From CAYLXC01 sp964387865 (GTDB lineage Bacteria > Patescibacteriota > Microgenomatia > Daviesbacterales > UBA10151): DNA of 19,547 nt. Location of the stretch: NCBI GenBank assembly GCA_964387865.1, contig CAYLXC010000018.1, positions 1 to 19,547 on the forward strand. The letters run 5' to 3'. The notes beneath the pieces are model-generated. The model did not search any database. It worked only from the letters and a program-made list of their open reading frames with translations, and was not told where the DNA came from. Positions within the stretch are counted from its first letter, which is position 1, and each line of letters begins with the position of its first letter. Shown here piece after piece: positions 6,492-13,491 of this stretch. Position numbers and translations under genes: made by a program.

Positions 6492-7342
6492 TTAAAAGCT
6501 TAGGAGTAAAGCTTATAACTATGGAAAATATTTCTTGGGATAAAGAGGACTTTTTTTTTATAGTGAGCACAGATAAAGGATATCTAAGTGTTCGGGTAGC
6601 CAAGAATGAGCAAAAAATTTTGACAGAGAAAGCTATTATCAAATTGTGCAGAAAGCATGGAGTACCTGTACCCCAAATAATCCTTTATAAGAAACTAGGA
6701 GACACTTTTTTTTTGATAGAAAAAGTAGAGGGTGAACCACTGACCTCAAAGAGTCTTCATATTTATGACTATAACAGGGTATTAACTTCATTAGCTCAAG
6801 TTTTGCTTACCTTACATAAAATTGAATTGAAGGGATTTGGGTTTTTCCACGATGATTTAGTTGGACGAACAAAAACCTGGCAAAAATTTATAACTGAGAA
6901 TTTAGATAAAGAGCTTATTTTTTTGCAAAATAAACGAATTTTATCTAAGCTTTTTATTAAAAAAATTTCTCATTTCCTATATTTTGAATCAACCAATATT
7001 ATCCCAGTTCTTCTTCACGGAAGCTTAATGAAGAAAATGTTGTTTGTTGATAAGAAACTGAAGGTTTATACACTTACTGGCTTTCATCACTCTTTGATAG
7101 GAGATCCAAACTGGGATTTGGCTGGATTCTTACTTTACGAAAACTCTGGTCGTACTGAAAGGCTGATTAATTTATATTACCTGCTCGGAGGTATGGTTCA
7201 ATGGGACTCGGAAGATTTCTTGAAAACTGCACTTAGGAGAGCAATTGGAGTGCTAGAATGGCGCGTTAGAAAGAAACGAGGGGATGCTACAAAGCTCGTG
7301 CAAGTTGTAAAAGAGCTTTATGGAAGATTAAGCCTCTTTTAA
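6464..7342 (+). CDS. Aminoglycoside-phosphotransferase-fold protein, predicted pseudokinase
   Basis: A 292-aa protein with the APH/choline-kinase layout: an N-lobe with YLSVRVAKNEQKILTEKAIIKLCRKHGVPVPQII (about 40-73), then a hinge and a C-lobe with LLHGSLMKKMLF (183-194), VYTLTGFHHS (201-210) and IGDPNWDLAGF (212-222). Active members have HGDxxxxN and a metal-binding D in (I/V)(I/V)DF. Here the catalytic Asp is S187, the Asn is M192 and the metal-binding Asp is G206, while the structural H185, G186 and GDPxWDLA are kept. Phosphotransfer is therefore unlikely although the frame is intact, which suggests a binding or regulatory role with the nucleotidyltransferase it overlaps. The ATG at 6464 is preferred because it keeps the first helix; ATG 6521 is an alternative. 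Its stop shares TTAA with the convergent flippase stop. Confidence 0.85.
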   Translation: METNLIGKIIKSLGVKLITMENISWDKEDFFFIVSTDKGYLSVRVAKNEQKILTEKAIIKLCRKHGVPVPQIILYKKLGDTFFLIEKVEGEPLTSKSLHIYDYNRVLTSLAQVLLTLHKIELKGFGFFHDDLVGRTKTWQKFITENLDKELIFLQNKRILSKLFIKKISHFLYFESTNIIPVLLHGSLMKKMLFVDKKLKVYTLTGFHHSLIGDPNWDLAGFLLYENSGRTERLINLYYLLGGMVQWDSEDFLKTALRRAIGVLEWRVRKKRGDATKLVQVVKELYGRLSLF

Positions 7343-8799
7343 TCATCTTTCTGAAGATTATTTGTTGTTGGATGATATTTTCTAAGCAATATTTCAAGAT
7401 CTGTCTTTTCAAAAATCTTTAAAAAAATTATGCCTGTTAAGTAAAATATTGCAAATAAGATAAGGAAATTAAAAAAACTAAACATAAAAGATTTCGTAAC
7501 TATATATATTACGAGCGCTAGAAATAGCACTTTGAGACTCTGGAATGAGATGAAGCTAATTTGAGTTTTTCTTAAGTTTAAGAAGAATTTTATCAAGACC
7601 TCAGAAATTGCCATAACTAGAAGGATTGAAGCTACTCCCCTGATGCCAAATCTTGGGGTTACAATAATTAAAAGAAGCAAAGTAGTAATAGATAGAATAA
7701 TATTTATTAATCCATTTTGTCTACTAAATTTTAATGTTATAAGTATTCTTTCTGCCATCCAGGAGAAAATTTTTGCATAAAAAGTGAGACTTAGAAGTTG
7801 AATGACAATTGGGTCGACCGGAGCATGTATTTGTATAATTTTATCTAGAGTTTGGCTTGGGTATAAAATAAGTAAAAGTGTTAAGGGTGTAGCTACTATA
7901 AGAATATACTGCAATACTTTTTGAGAAATGTATTGAATTCTTTTTGTATCTTTAATGTTGGCAATAGTATGAGCAAACATTCCAAACATATTTGTACACA
8001 CAGCAAAAATAAGATGTGGACCAACGATCATTGCTATATATAAACCTAAACCTGTGCTTCCTAGAAAATATCCAATTATTAAAAGATCTAAAAAATTTAT
8101 TAGCCCAACTGATAAAGGAGTATAAAGAGTTTGAAAGGTAAAATTGAATTGAATTTTGGGCTTTTCTATTTGAGGATGCCAAAAAGGGATAGATTTTTTA
8201 AGAAAAAACAAAGAAAGAGGAAGAAAAAAGATGTTTGCAGTAACTTGCCAAAACAAAATAGTGTATAAAGGTGCCTGCCAAACATGAATAGTCAAAAATG
8301 CCAGAGAGAGAACAAGTATAGTTTCCAGAATATATTGGAAAAATACAACTTCACGAAAGCGAGCCCTCATTGAAAGAATCAGAAGGATCTGATTAGTGGC
8401 AACTGTAAAAGGTATGGTAACGGAAAAAAGCCTGATAGAATTTGAAAGCTGAGACTCTTTAAGGAGCATCGCTATTAAGCCAGAAAGTAAGAGAGTTATA
8501 AAAAAACCCAAAGATCCTAAAAATAAAGCAATTTTTAGGGAATCGTTTATGGTTTGAGTATATCTTTCATTATCAGATAAAATTGCTTCATCCCTTAACA
8601 AACGGTTGAAGTTTCCACCGATTAAACGATTTATAGCTGATCCAATTTCTGTTACCAGACGAATGCTTATGTAGAAGACTACAACGCTTGTTAATCCCAT
8701 CTGAAAAACCATAATTGATAAAATAATATATTTAGTTCTATTTAGAACTAACCCTAAAGAAAACCAAAGAATACTTGAGCGGAATGCTTCGAGATTCAT
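7339..8799 (-). CDS. Polysaccharide flippase (Wzx/MurJ-like MOP superfamily)
   Basis: A 486-aa integral membrane protein with about 12-14 hydrophobic helices and short basic loops, matching the size and helix layout of oligosaccharide flippases that move polyprenyl-linked glycans across the membrane. Typical elements are the N-terminal gap-free helix pairs, LRDEAILSDNERYTQTINDSLKIALFLG in the helix 2-3 region, and PRFGIRGVASILLVMAISEVLIKF near helix 10-11. The ATG at 8799 is chosen because it overlaps the stop of the upstream ligase gene as ATGA. A longer frame to 8820 would overlap it further without benefit. It is co-transcribed with the ligase, fitting glycan export followed by polymerisation or transfer. 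Confidence 0.85.
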   Translation of the reverse strand: MNLEAFRSSILWFSLGLVLNRTKYIILSIMVFQMGLTSVVVFYISIRLVTEIGSAINRLIGGNFNRLLRDEAILSDNERYTQTINDSLKIALFLGSLGFFITLLLSGLIAMLLKESQLSNSIRLFSVTIPFTVATNQILLILSMRARFREVVFFQYILETILVLSLAFLTIHVWQAPLYTILFWQVTANIFFLPLSLFFLKKSIPFWHPQIEKPKIQFNFTFQTLYTPLSVGLINFLDLLIIGYFLGSTGLGLYIAMIVGPHLIFAVCTNMFGMFAHTIANIKDTKRIQYISQKVLQYILIVATPLTLLLILYPSQTLDKIIQIHAPVDPIVIQLLSLTFYAKIFSWMAERILITLKFSRQNGLINIILSITTLLLLIIVTPRFGIRGVASILLVMAISEVLIKFFLNLRKTQISFISFQSLKVLFLALVIYIVTKSFMFSFFNFLILFAIFYLTGIIFLKIFEKTDLEILLRKYHPTTNNLQKDD

Positions 8800-9947
8800 A
8801 AGATTGCAGCAAATAGCCAAAATATTAAAAATACAGTCGGCATTTGCCAGTCAAAATCAAAAAAAGTGTTAATTATGGAAGCAAACAGCCCGGTCCATAT
8901 TGCTAAATAAAATAACCTCATCTTTATCTTTTTAAATGATTCCCAGATCACAGAAAAAATAAATAATATTGTCGATGCAAAACCTAAAATACCTGCATCA
9001 GAAAGCATTTGGAGAAAATAATTGTGAGCATAGTAGCTACCAAGTGGAAGTTTTCGCTTGCTGGTCCTGTTGATAATGCGAAATGTATCTAAACCAGAGC
9101 CGATAAGGGGTCTACTTACAAAATTATCAAAAGCATTTTGCCAATAAATTAAACGTGCTTGCATTGAACCTGGGCTATTTTTTCGAATACCTATCCCTTT
9201 TGCTTCTTTAATTGTAGAAAAAACTGTAAGTGAGAAAATTGCAAATAAAGAAACTGTGATTAATACTGCTATAATTGGGATTCTAACATTTAGTGATTTT
9301 CTAAAAAGCAATATTACTATTAAAAAGGTTAATGCGAGTGAAATCATAGAACTAAGACCAAAAGTAAAAAATAAACTTAAAAGTAACAAGTAACAAGTAA
9401 CAAGTAACAGAATACGAAGTTTAAGATTATCCCAGTTTACTTTCAAGAAATATAAAGAAATTGGGACTGCAAAAATAAGAAGAGCTGATAAGTGATTATG
9501 ACCGTAGTACATCCACATAAAGCTGACACCTTCTGTTTCCCTGTTTACATAGTTTCCAATAAGGGTCTTGTAAAGGGAAATTATGGATAAGATTGTAGTA
9601 AGTAGTATGTAGGAAGTAGTAAGCAAGTACTTACTTTTTAAAGAGGGAAAAATTGTACGGATACTTGTGAAAATAATAAAATATGAAACATAGGTAAAAA
9701 AAGTAAGCAAGCTTCTTTTTTGATCAATTGAAAATATGGTTGATAATGCTGAAGCTAAAAGAAATAAAAGGAAGAAGATAGTAATTGGATTTTTTGATTT
9801 AATATCAGATAAGAAATTTTTTACAAAAACGGGAAGCAATATTAAGGCTAAAATCCAGATAATGTAATTAACTCTCACATCAATTTGAACTGGAATAAAG
9901 ACAACAATGCCTAATAGAATAAACACCATTAGCTGGTAAAAGATCAT
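8796..9947 (-). CDS. O-antigen ligase/polymerase-family membrane protein (Wzy/WaaL type)
   Basis: A 383-aa polytopic membrane protein with about 10-12 helices. The diagnostic region is the large extracytoplasmic loop ARLIYWQNAFDNFVSRPLIGSGLDTFRI...YYAHNYFLQMLSDAGILGF (about 265-330), which holds the conserved R-x-x-x-W, P-x-x-G-x-G and HN-x-x-L motifs of the Wzy_C/WaaL family. Members polymerise or transfer polyprenyl-linked glycans on the outer face. Two heptamer repeats lie inside it and encode the hydrophobic segments LLTTSYILLTT and LLLVTCYLLLL. A minus-strand TATATT 8 bases before the ATG supports the start. Confidence 0.9.
   Translation of the reverse strand: MIFYQLMVFILLGIVVFIPVQIDVRVNYIIWILALILLPVFVKNFLSDIKSKNPITIFFLLFLLASALSTIFSIDQKRSLLTFFTYVSYFIIFTSIRTIFPSLKSKYLLTTSYILLTTILSIISLYKTLIGNYVNRETEGVSFMWMYYGHNHLSALLIFAVPISLYFLKVNWDNLKLRILLLVTCYLLLLSLFFTFGLSSMISLALTFLIVILLFRKSLNVRIPIIAVLITVSLFAIFSLTVFSTIKEAKGIGIRKNSPGSMQARLIYWQNAFDNFVSRPLIGSGLDTFRIINRTSKRKLPLGSYYAHNYFLQMLSDAGILGFASTILFIFSVIWESFKKIKMRLFYLAIWTGLFASIINTFFDFDWQMPTVFLIFWLFAAIL
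9382..9409. repeat. 7-bp tandem repeat (AGTAACA x 4) inside the ligase gene
   Basis: AGTAACA occurs at 9382, 9389, 9396 and 9403, four perfect units. On the coding strand it reads TGTTACT repeats and encodes LLVTCYLLL, part of a transmembrane helix. It is open in all three phases of that strand. Confidence 0.95.
9594..9628. repeat. Degenerate 7-bp tandem repeat inside the ligase gene
   Basis: Five consecutive heptamers TGTAGTA, AGTAGTA, TGTAGGA, AGTAGTA, AGCAAGT, an imperfect array with the same period as the array at 9382. It encodes YLLTTSYILLTT, again in a hydrophobic segment. Confidence 0.75.
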
Positions 9948-9955
9948 AGCTTAAT

Positions 9956-9961
9956 AATATA
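9956..9961 (-). promoter_or_regulatory. -10 box of the ligase-flippase operon
   Basis: Minus-strand TATATT, 8 bases before the ATG at 9947, predicting a leaderless or nearly leaderless transcript. No clear -35 box. Confidence 0.5.
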
Positions 9962-9988
9962 TGATACAACAAGTTTATGGCAAAATTA

Positions 9989-10002
9989 CTTCAGTTTTGA
10001 AG
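9989..10002 (-). terminator. Weak candidate terminator after the beta-helix gene
   Basis: The 73-bp space between the beta-helix gene stop and the ligase operon contains a CTTCA-GTTT-TGAAG hairpin (5-bp stem). On the minus strand it is followed by TAATTTT. The stem is short, so this is only a suggestion. Confidence 0.3.
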
Positions 10003-10020
10003 CAATATTTTTGGGAAACT

Positions 10021-11571
10021 TTAATTGGGTCTGGCTATTTCTGCTGTTTCTGTATGGTCATGTCCACAAAATTGCTCGAAAGGGAAAGCTCGCCAATTTT
10101 TTGGGATCTGAGAATTACCTTGTTTTAAAGTGTTTACTCCTGAATCTTGAATTCCTCTAACAGACCAATTATCAATTATGCTATTAGCTTCATCAGCTCT
10201 CTTAAGGATATTAAACACCAGGCCAAAATTTTCTCGAAACTGGTTGTAAGGTCCATCGTGAGCATGTGTTCCTGAACCTCCACCGCCAATCTCCAAGCGG
10301 GATTGACCTGCGCTATTTCTAAAATAAAGATTTTCTAAATTATACTCACCATGCGTTTCAATATTTTGCGTGCCGATAACCCGATTGTAGCGGAAAACAT
10401 TTCCCCAACTGGTGGCATTACAAATCAGTGCATGCCTTCCGCCAATCGAGGTAGAGTACTCTACAAGGCAATCATCACATAAGTGAAGCTGAGGTAAGTA
10501 CCCGTTCCCACCTTCACCTTGGTATTTGGCATCATTGAAAAGTGATTCGCAAACTATGGTTTTTCTTGACCGATAGAGATGGAGAGGAATGGATGTATTA
10601 TTGGTAAAATGCACATCCCAAACCCAACTATAAGTTGTCCCATCAAGAAGTACTGATGTAAAGGTTGTAAGAGCTCTAGACTCAGCTATTATTGAACGAT
10701 CATCAATTGTCATGTGTTCTAACCCAAACCCCCTAACAGGTTCCCAACGATATAATCTGGGTGATGCACCAGAGAAGTTTTGTCGAAGAGGAATATCGAA
10801 AGTAATATCGGACCCATCAACTGATTCTATTTGCACATGTTGTTTTAAAAGAAAATGTTTTGAACGTCTATTGTTTGGTGCATGTACAATTTCAGGGCCA
10901 TAATCATCACAAAGCACATAACCATAATCTCCTTGAGAAAAAAGACCGGGTCTTGAAGCAGCTATACTTAAATCGCCGCGGCTTGGTTCATTTTCTATTG
11001 GAGAGAAAGGAACATTTGGATAACGATTGGTATCTTGAGTCCCTGCATAAATCCCAGTGGAATGCCTCACATAAGACCTGGCTCCTGAAACAACTAAGAA
11101 GAATGTATTTTGTGAAGTGTATTCCGGCCGGAGTGTAGTTTTGGAAGGTCCTTCCCCTCTTAGAATAACAGGCTTATTTATAGTGACACGTTCATCTCCA
11201 ATCATTCTATAAACTCCTTCAGGAATATTTACAACAGAATAAGGAGGTATTCTTTCGGCATTAATTGCATTTGCAAGTTCTTGAAAAGCAGGCATATCAT
11301 TATAATTACCATCTCCCACCGCTCCAAAGTCTGCTTTAAAATCAACTTCGGTTGTACTCTGTTGTGGTGGTATTTGTAGTAAAAGGGCTGGCCAGTGCCT
11401 AAGCAAATCATCCGGTAGAATTGGGACGTCAACCTCTGTTCCAAGCTCTAAAGGTCTCCCTCGAAAAGCAGGAAGTATAAGTGGTGCTGCTGCAGCAAGA
11501 GCAGATCTTGTGAGAAATTCTCTGCGGGAAAAAAGGGGTACTTCACCTCTTAAATTATCTTGTTCAGGCAT
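10021..11571 (-). CDS. Tat-exported right-handed beta-helix protein, pectate-lyase-3-like
   Basis: A 516-aa protein from the ATG at 11571. The N-terminus has a twin-arginine signal: S15-R16-R17-E-F-L-T, then ALAAAAPLILPAF. The mature part opens with VDFKADFGAVGDGNYNDMPAFQELANAI...VVNIPEGVYRM (about 80-125), the hallmark start of pectate-lyase-superfamily beta-helices (PF12708-like; usual GAVGDG-x-x-DD has N-D here). A long strand-rich region follows, with N/G/H-rich turns such as HLCDDCLVEYSTSIGGRHALICNATSWGNVFRYNRVIGTQN and SGTHAHDGPYNQFREN, as expected for coils of a parallel beta-helix. No catalytic residue can be assigned. It may cleave, modify or bind surface polysaccharide. A strong promoter lies directly upstream. 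An ATG at 11598 is rejected because it precedes the -10 box. Confidence 0.85.
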   Translation of the reverse strand: MPEQDNLRGEVPLFSRREFLTRSALAAAAPLILPAFRGRPLELGTEVDVPILPDDLLRHWPALLLQIPPQQSTTEVDFKADFGAVGDGNYNDMPAFQELANAINAERIPPYSVVNIPEGVYRMIGDERVTINKPVILRGEGPSKTTLRPEYTSQNTFFLVVSGARSYVRHSTGIYAGTQDTNRYPNVPFSPIENEPSRGDLSIAASRPGLFSQGDYGYVLCDDYGPEIVHAPNNRRSKHFLLKQHVQIESVDGSDITFDIPLRQNFSGASPRLYRWEPVRGFGLEHMTIDDRSIIAESRALTTFTSVLLDGTTYSWVWDVHFTNNTSIPLHLYRSRKTIVCESLFNDAKYQGEGGNGYLPQLHLCDDCLVEYSTSIGGRHALICNATSWGNVFRYNRVIGTQNIETHGEYNLENLYFRNSAGQSRLEIGGGGSGTHAHDGPYNQFRENFGLVFNILKRADEANSIIDNWSVRGIQDSGVNTLKQGNSQIPKNWRAFPFEQFCGHDHTETAEIARPN

Positions 11572-11577
11572 AGGAGA

Positions 11578-11605
11578 AATATACACCAAAATCCCCATTT
11601 GTCAA
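11578..11605 (-). promoter_or_regulatory. Strong promoter of the beta-helix gene, leaderless
   Basis: Minus-strand TTGACA (11605-11600), a 16-bp spacer, TATATT (11583-11578), then 6 bases to the ATG at 11571. This is the best -35/-10 pair in the window and fixes the start codon. Confidence 0.75.
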
Positions 11606-11635
11606 GCTCCAAAGACCCAAAAGGGCCCCTTGACA
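11600..11635. repeat. Inverted repeat TGTCAAG/CTTGACA around the -35 box
   Basis: TGTCAAG at 11600-11606 and CTTGACA at 11629-11635 are exact inverse copies 22 bp apart, with a GGGCCC core between them. The left arm contains the -35 box of the beta-helix gene. It may be an operator or a weak hairpin terminator for the gene ending at 11640. Confidence 0.45.
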
Positions 11636-11639
11636 CATT

Positions 11640-12212
11640 TTAATTGAGAAGCACTTTTACCGTAATAGCAACGACATCGCCAAGAACTTGTTTTGAAAAA
11701 CCATATTGATTTACCAGTGGCAAATGGATTTCACCCGCAATGACAGCATTATGTTTTTCATTCTCTAAATAGTTTATAAGGTAATAAAACGTGTAATTGG
11801 ATACAAAATTGCCGGCATGGTTGGATAGTACAGCGTTTATGCCAGCCTTTCCATAGGCTTCCTTAAGCTTCTCACTCGGTAAACGTGTTCCAAGCTTCGT
11901 CCCATCATCACCTCTTGCAGTCGTTTCAATTCTGATAGTTTCAGTTGTGGGATGCTCGGAAAACAGTAAAATTACGTTTGGCTGCCAATCGCCAAGGGCC
12001 TTTTCTAATAATGTCGTTGATTTCTCATAGTCAACAGGAAGCTTGAGCGTACGATATGACAGCCCATCATGCCTGCGATTTTTCCAGCTCTCAATTGCTT
12101 CCCACGAAGCATTTTCATCTCTACCATCAAACGGCTCAAAACCTGCAAGGAGAACTTTTGGTAAATTCTGTGAAGGTGCGTTGTATTTTATATACGCGTT
12201 GAAAGCAGCGAG
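11640..12212 (-). CDS. Pyroglutamyl-peptidase-fold (C15) protein with Cys-to-Ser change; 5' end in the gap
   Basis: The visible part is 190 residues, cut at its N-terminus by the 100-N gap. It follows the pyrrolidone carboxyl peptidase pattern: VLLAGFEPFDGRDENASWEAI (N-terminal TGFePF-g-x-x-NPS motif), LKLPVDY, then IRIETTARGDD at the catalytic-Glu motif (normally ERVAxN), AGNFVSNYTFYYL at the catalytic-Cys motif (normally AG-x-YVCN) and IAGEIHLPL at the catalytic-His motif (FIHVP). Glu and His are kept, but the nucleophile Cys is Ser, codon TCC on the minus strand (11799-11801), one base from TGC. The usual amino-terminal peptidase activity is thus probably lost or changed. About 25 residues precede the fold before the gap, so an N-terminal anchor could be hidden there. 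Confidence 0.8.
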   Translation of the reverse strand, partial: LAAFNAYIKYNAPSQNLPKVLLAGFEPFDGRDENASWEAIESWKNRRHDGLSYRTLKLPVDYEKSTTLLEKALGDWQPNVILLFSEHPTTETIRIETTARGDDGTKLGTRLPSEKLKEAYGKAGINAVLSNHAGNFVSNYTFYYLINYLENEKHNAVIAGEIHLPLVNQYGFSKQVLGDVVAITVKVLLN

Positions 12213-12312
12213 NNNNNNNNNNNNNNNNNNNNNNNNNNNNNNNNNNNNNNNNNNNNNNNNNNNNNNNNNNNNNNNNNNNNNNNNNNNNNNNNNNNNNNNN
12301 NNNNNNNNNNNN
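12213..12312. other. Assembly gap of 100 N
   Basis: A run of exactly 100 undetermined bases, a scaffolding placeholder whose true length is unknown. It hides the 3' end of the Cys/His-rich gene and the 5' end of the C15-like gene. Frames drawn through it are not meaningful. Confidence 0.99.
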
Positions 12313-13404
12313 CTTTTGATCCGCCGGTTGATTGATCGCCTCACAAAATGCATTTGCCTCATCAATGTTTAAAGACGTAGCATTCATGAGATTATCTACA
12401 ACCACGCTGATGCACGTACGAAAAAGTCCATTTTGGCCTCTCATGGGATCACAAACAGAGTGTTTCGTTTGTGCGTCTAATTCATAGTCCCTTATAATAA
12501 AGCCTGCTGCATGGAAATAGCATTCAGATCTATCTTCTTGATTGGGAGCCTTGCCACAAAGTTCGTACGTTTTTATTGGATCAAGCTTTGTGAGTGAGAT
12601 AAACATGTGTGCTAGTTCTCGCCAGCAAGCAGTTCCCGCTAAACCGGTATAGGTTCTACAAAGTTTCTCTTGGGCAGCTGTTGTTTCGGTCGTAATAGGG
12701 ATGCGTTGAGCGCCATTATGCATCACCAAATTTTCTCGGGTTATACTTTCCATAAAGACCCCTTTATAACATGCGTATTGCAAATGATCGGGGACTTTGT
12801 CGCAAACCTCCATTGCTTGTTGGATATTTCCATCCTTCTCCGAAAGGAGAATATGGCCGGTAATATGGCCACATTCCCCATCGCTCTCATCCCCTATGAC
12901 GTTTGCCTTTACGATATCACACATTTGTGGTATGGTTTTTTCGTTTAGGCTAAACGTAGGATCATATCGACTTAATCCTTCAAACACCCCATGGATAAAT
13001 CCTCCCGTGCAATAGTATGCGGGGATCTGCTTGAGGAGTTCCTGCCAAGAATTGGGATTTTTCGCAATTTCCGCGGTGGCTAGTGTATGAGCCGTCGAAT
13101 GACAATCGCGTTCTTTAGGATTTATCGTCTGCAGTTTGTCAAGCACGGCCAATGTGTACGAGAGTGGATTGCTCCTGGCAAGTTCTCTAAATGCTTGGTT
13201 AGAGCAGGTATTCCAACTTTCAGATAAAGAGTCACATTGTTTTACTTCATTACAGGTATCGGAGATTTGCTGCGCTTCTTTTACTATTCTTTCCTCTTGA
13301 GCACTATATGCTCGTATTTTGAATAGTTTGTTCATTACAAGATACGCATCGAATGTAAGAAGAAGAGCAAGGAAGAGGAGCAAAAGTTTTCGTTGCGACA
13401 ACAT
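12313..13404 (-). CDS. Membrane-anchored Cys/His-rich repeat protein (DCH-x-x-x-H family), 3' end in the gap
   Basis: 364 residues are visible from the ATG at 13404. Residues 6-24 are a signal anchor (KLLLLFLALLLTFDAYLV). The remainder is a helical array in which Cys recurs regularly: D100-C101-H102 and H106 (DCHSTAHTLA), C132-TGGFIHG-VFEG, C178-GHITGH, C201 and C212 (ACYKGVFMES), C249, C260 (ACWRELAHMF), C283, C295 (ECYFHAAGFI), C318, C331 and C354. The repeat unit is about 40-50 residues: a C-x-x-x-x-[AG]H helix, then a C-Y/T-x-G-x-x-x-[EG] helix. No CxxCH heme motif occurs. The Cys pairs could form disulfides, or Cys/His could bind metal, outside the cell. I do not know a named function. 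A TTGTCA-N17-TATTAT promoter precedes it. Confidence 0.8.
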
Positions 13405-13419
13405 AGAGATTTCATATCA

Positions 13420-13448
13420 ATAATATCATAATGACAGTGTATTGACAA
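13420..13448 (-). promoter_or_regulatory. Promoter of the Cys/His-rich protein gene
   Basis: Minus-strand TTGTCA (13448-13443), a 17-bp spacer and TATTAT (13425-13420), 15 bases before the ATG at 13404. The -35 overlaps the first TTGACAAACC repeat, so the divergent promoters share this DNA. Confidence 0.6.
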
Positions 13449-13464
13449 ACCTTATTGACAAACC
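13442..13464. repeat. Direct repeat TTGACAAACC x 2 in the divergent promoter region
   Basis: TTGACAAACC occurs at 13442-13451 and again, 13 bp on, at 13455-13464. The second copy carries the -35 of the rightward gene. The first is read on the other strand as the -35 of the leftward gene. Confidence 0.7.
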
Positions 13465-13484
13465 CTTTCCGATTTATCTACAAT
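13455..13484 (+). promoter_or_regulatory. Promoter of the alpha/alpha-toroid-like gene, leaderless
   Basis: TTGACA (13455-13460), an 18-bp spacer and TACAAT (13479-13484), then 7 bases to the ATG at 13492. An ATG at 13483 overlaps the -10 box itself, so 13492 is the start. Confidence 0.7.
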
Positions 13485-13491
13485 GGAATTA

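Noticed and set aside
9382..9628. CRISPR-like array
   Set aside because: The repeats are 7 bp and directly tandem or degenerate, with no unique spacers, and they lie in a membrane-protein coding sequence.
10860..11138. Plus-strand 92-codon open frame
   Set aside because: It is the antisense shadow of the beta-helix gene, with no recognisable protein features.
12136..12365. Frames that run through the 100-N gap and appear to join the C15-like and Cys/His-rich genes
   Set aside because: N bases give no stops, so the frames are artificial; the two genes are in different frames on either side and match different families.
12313..13404. Multiheme cytochrome
   Set aside because: There is no CxxCH motif despite many Cys and His residues.
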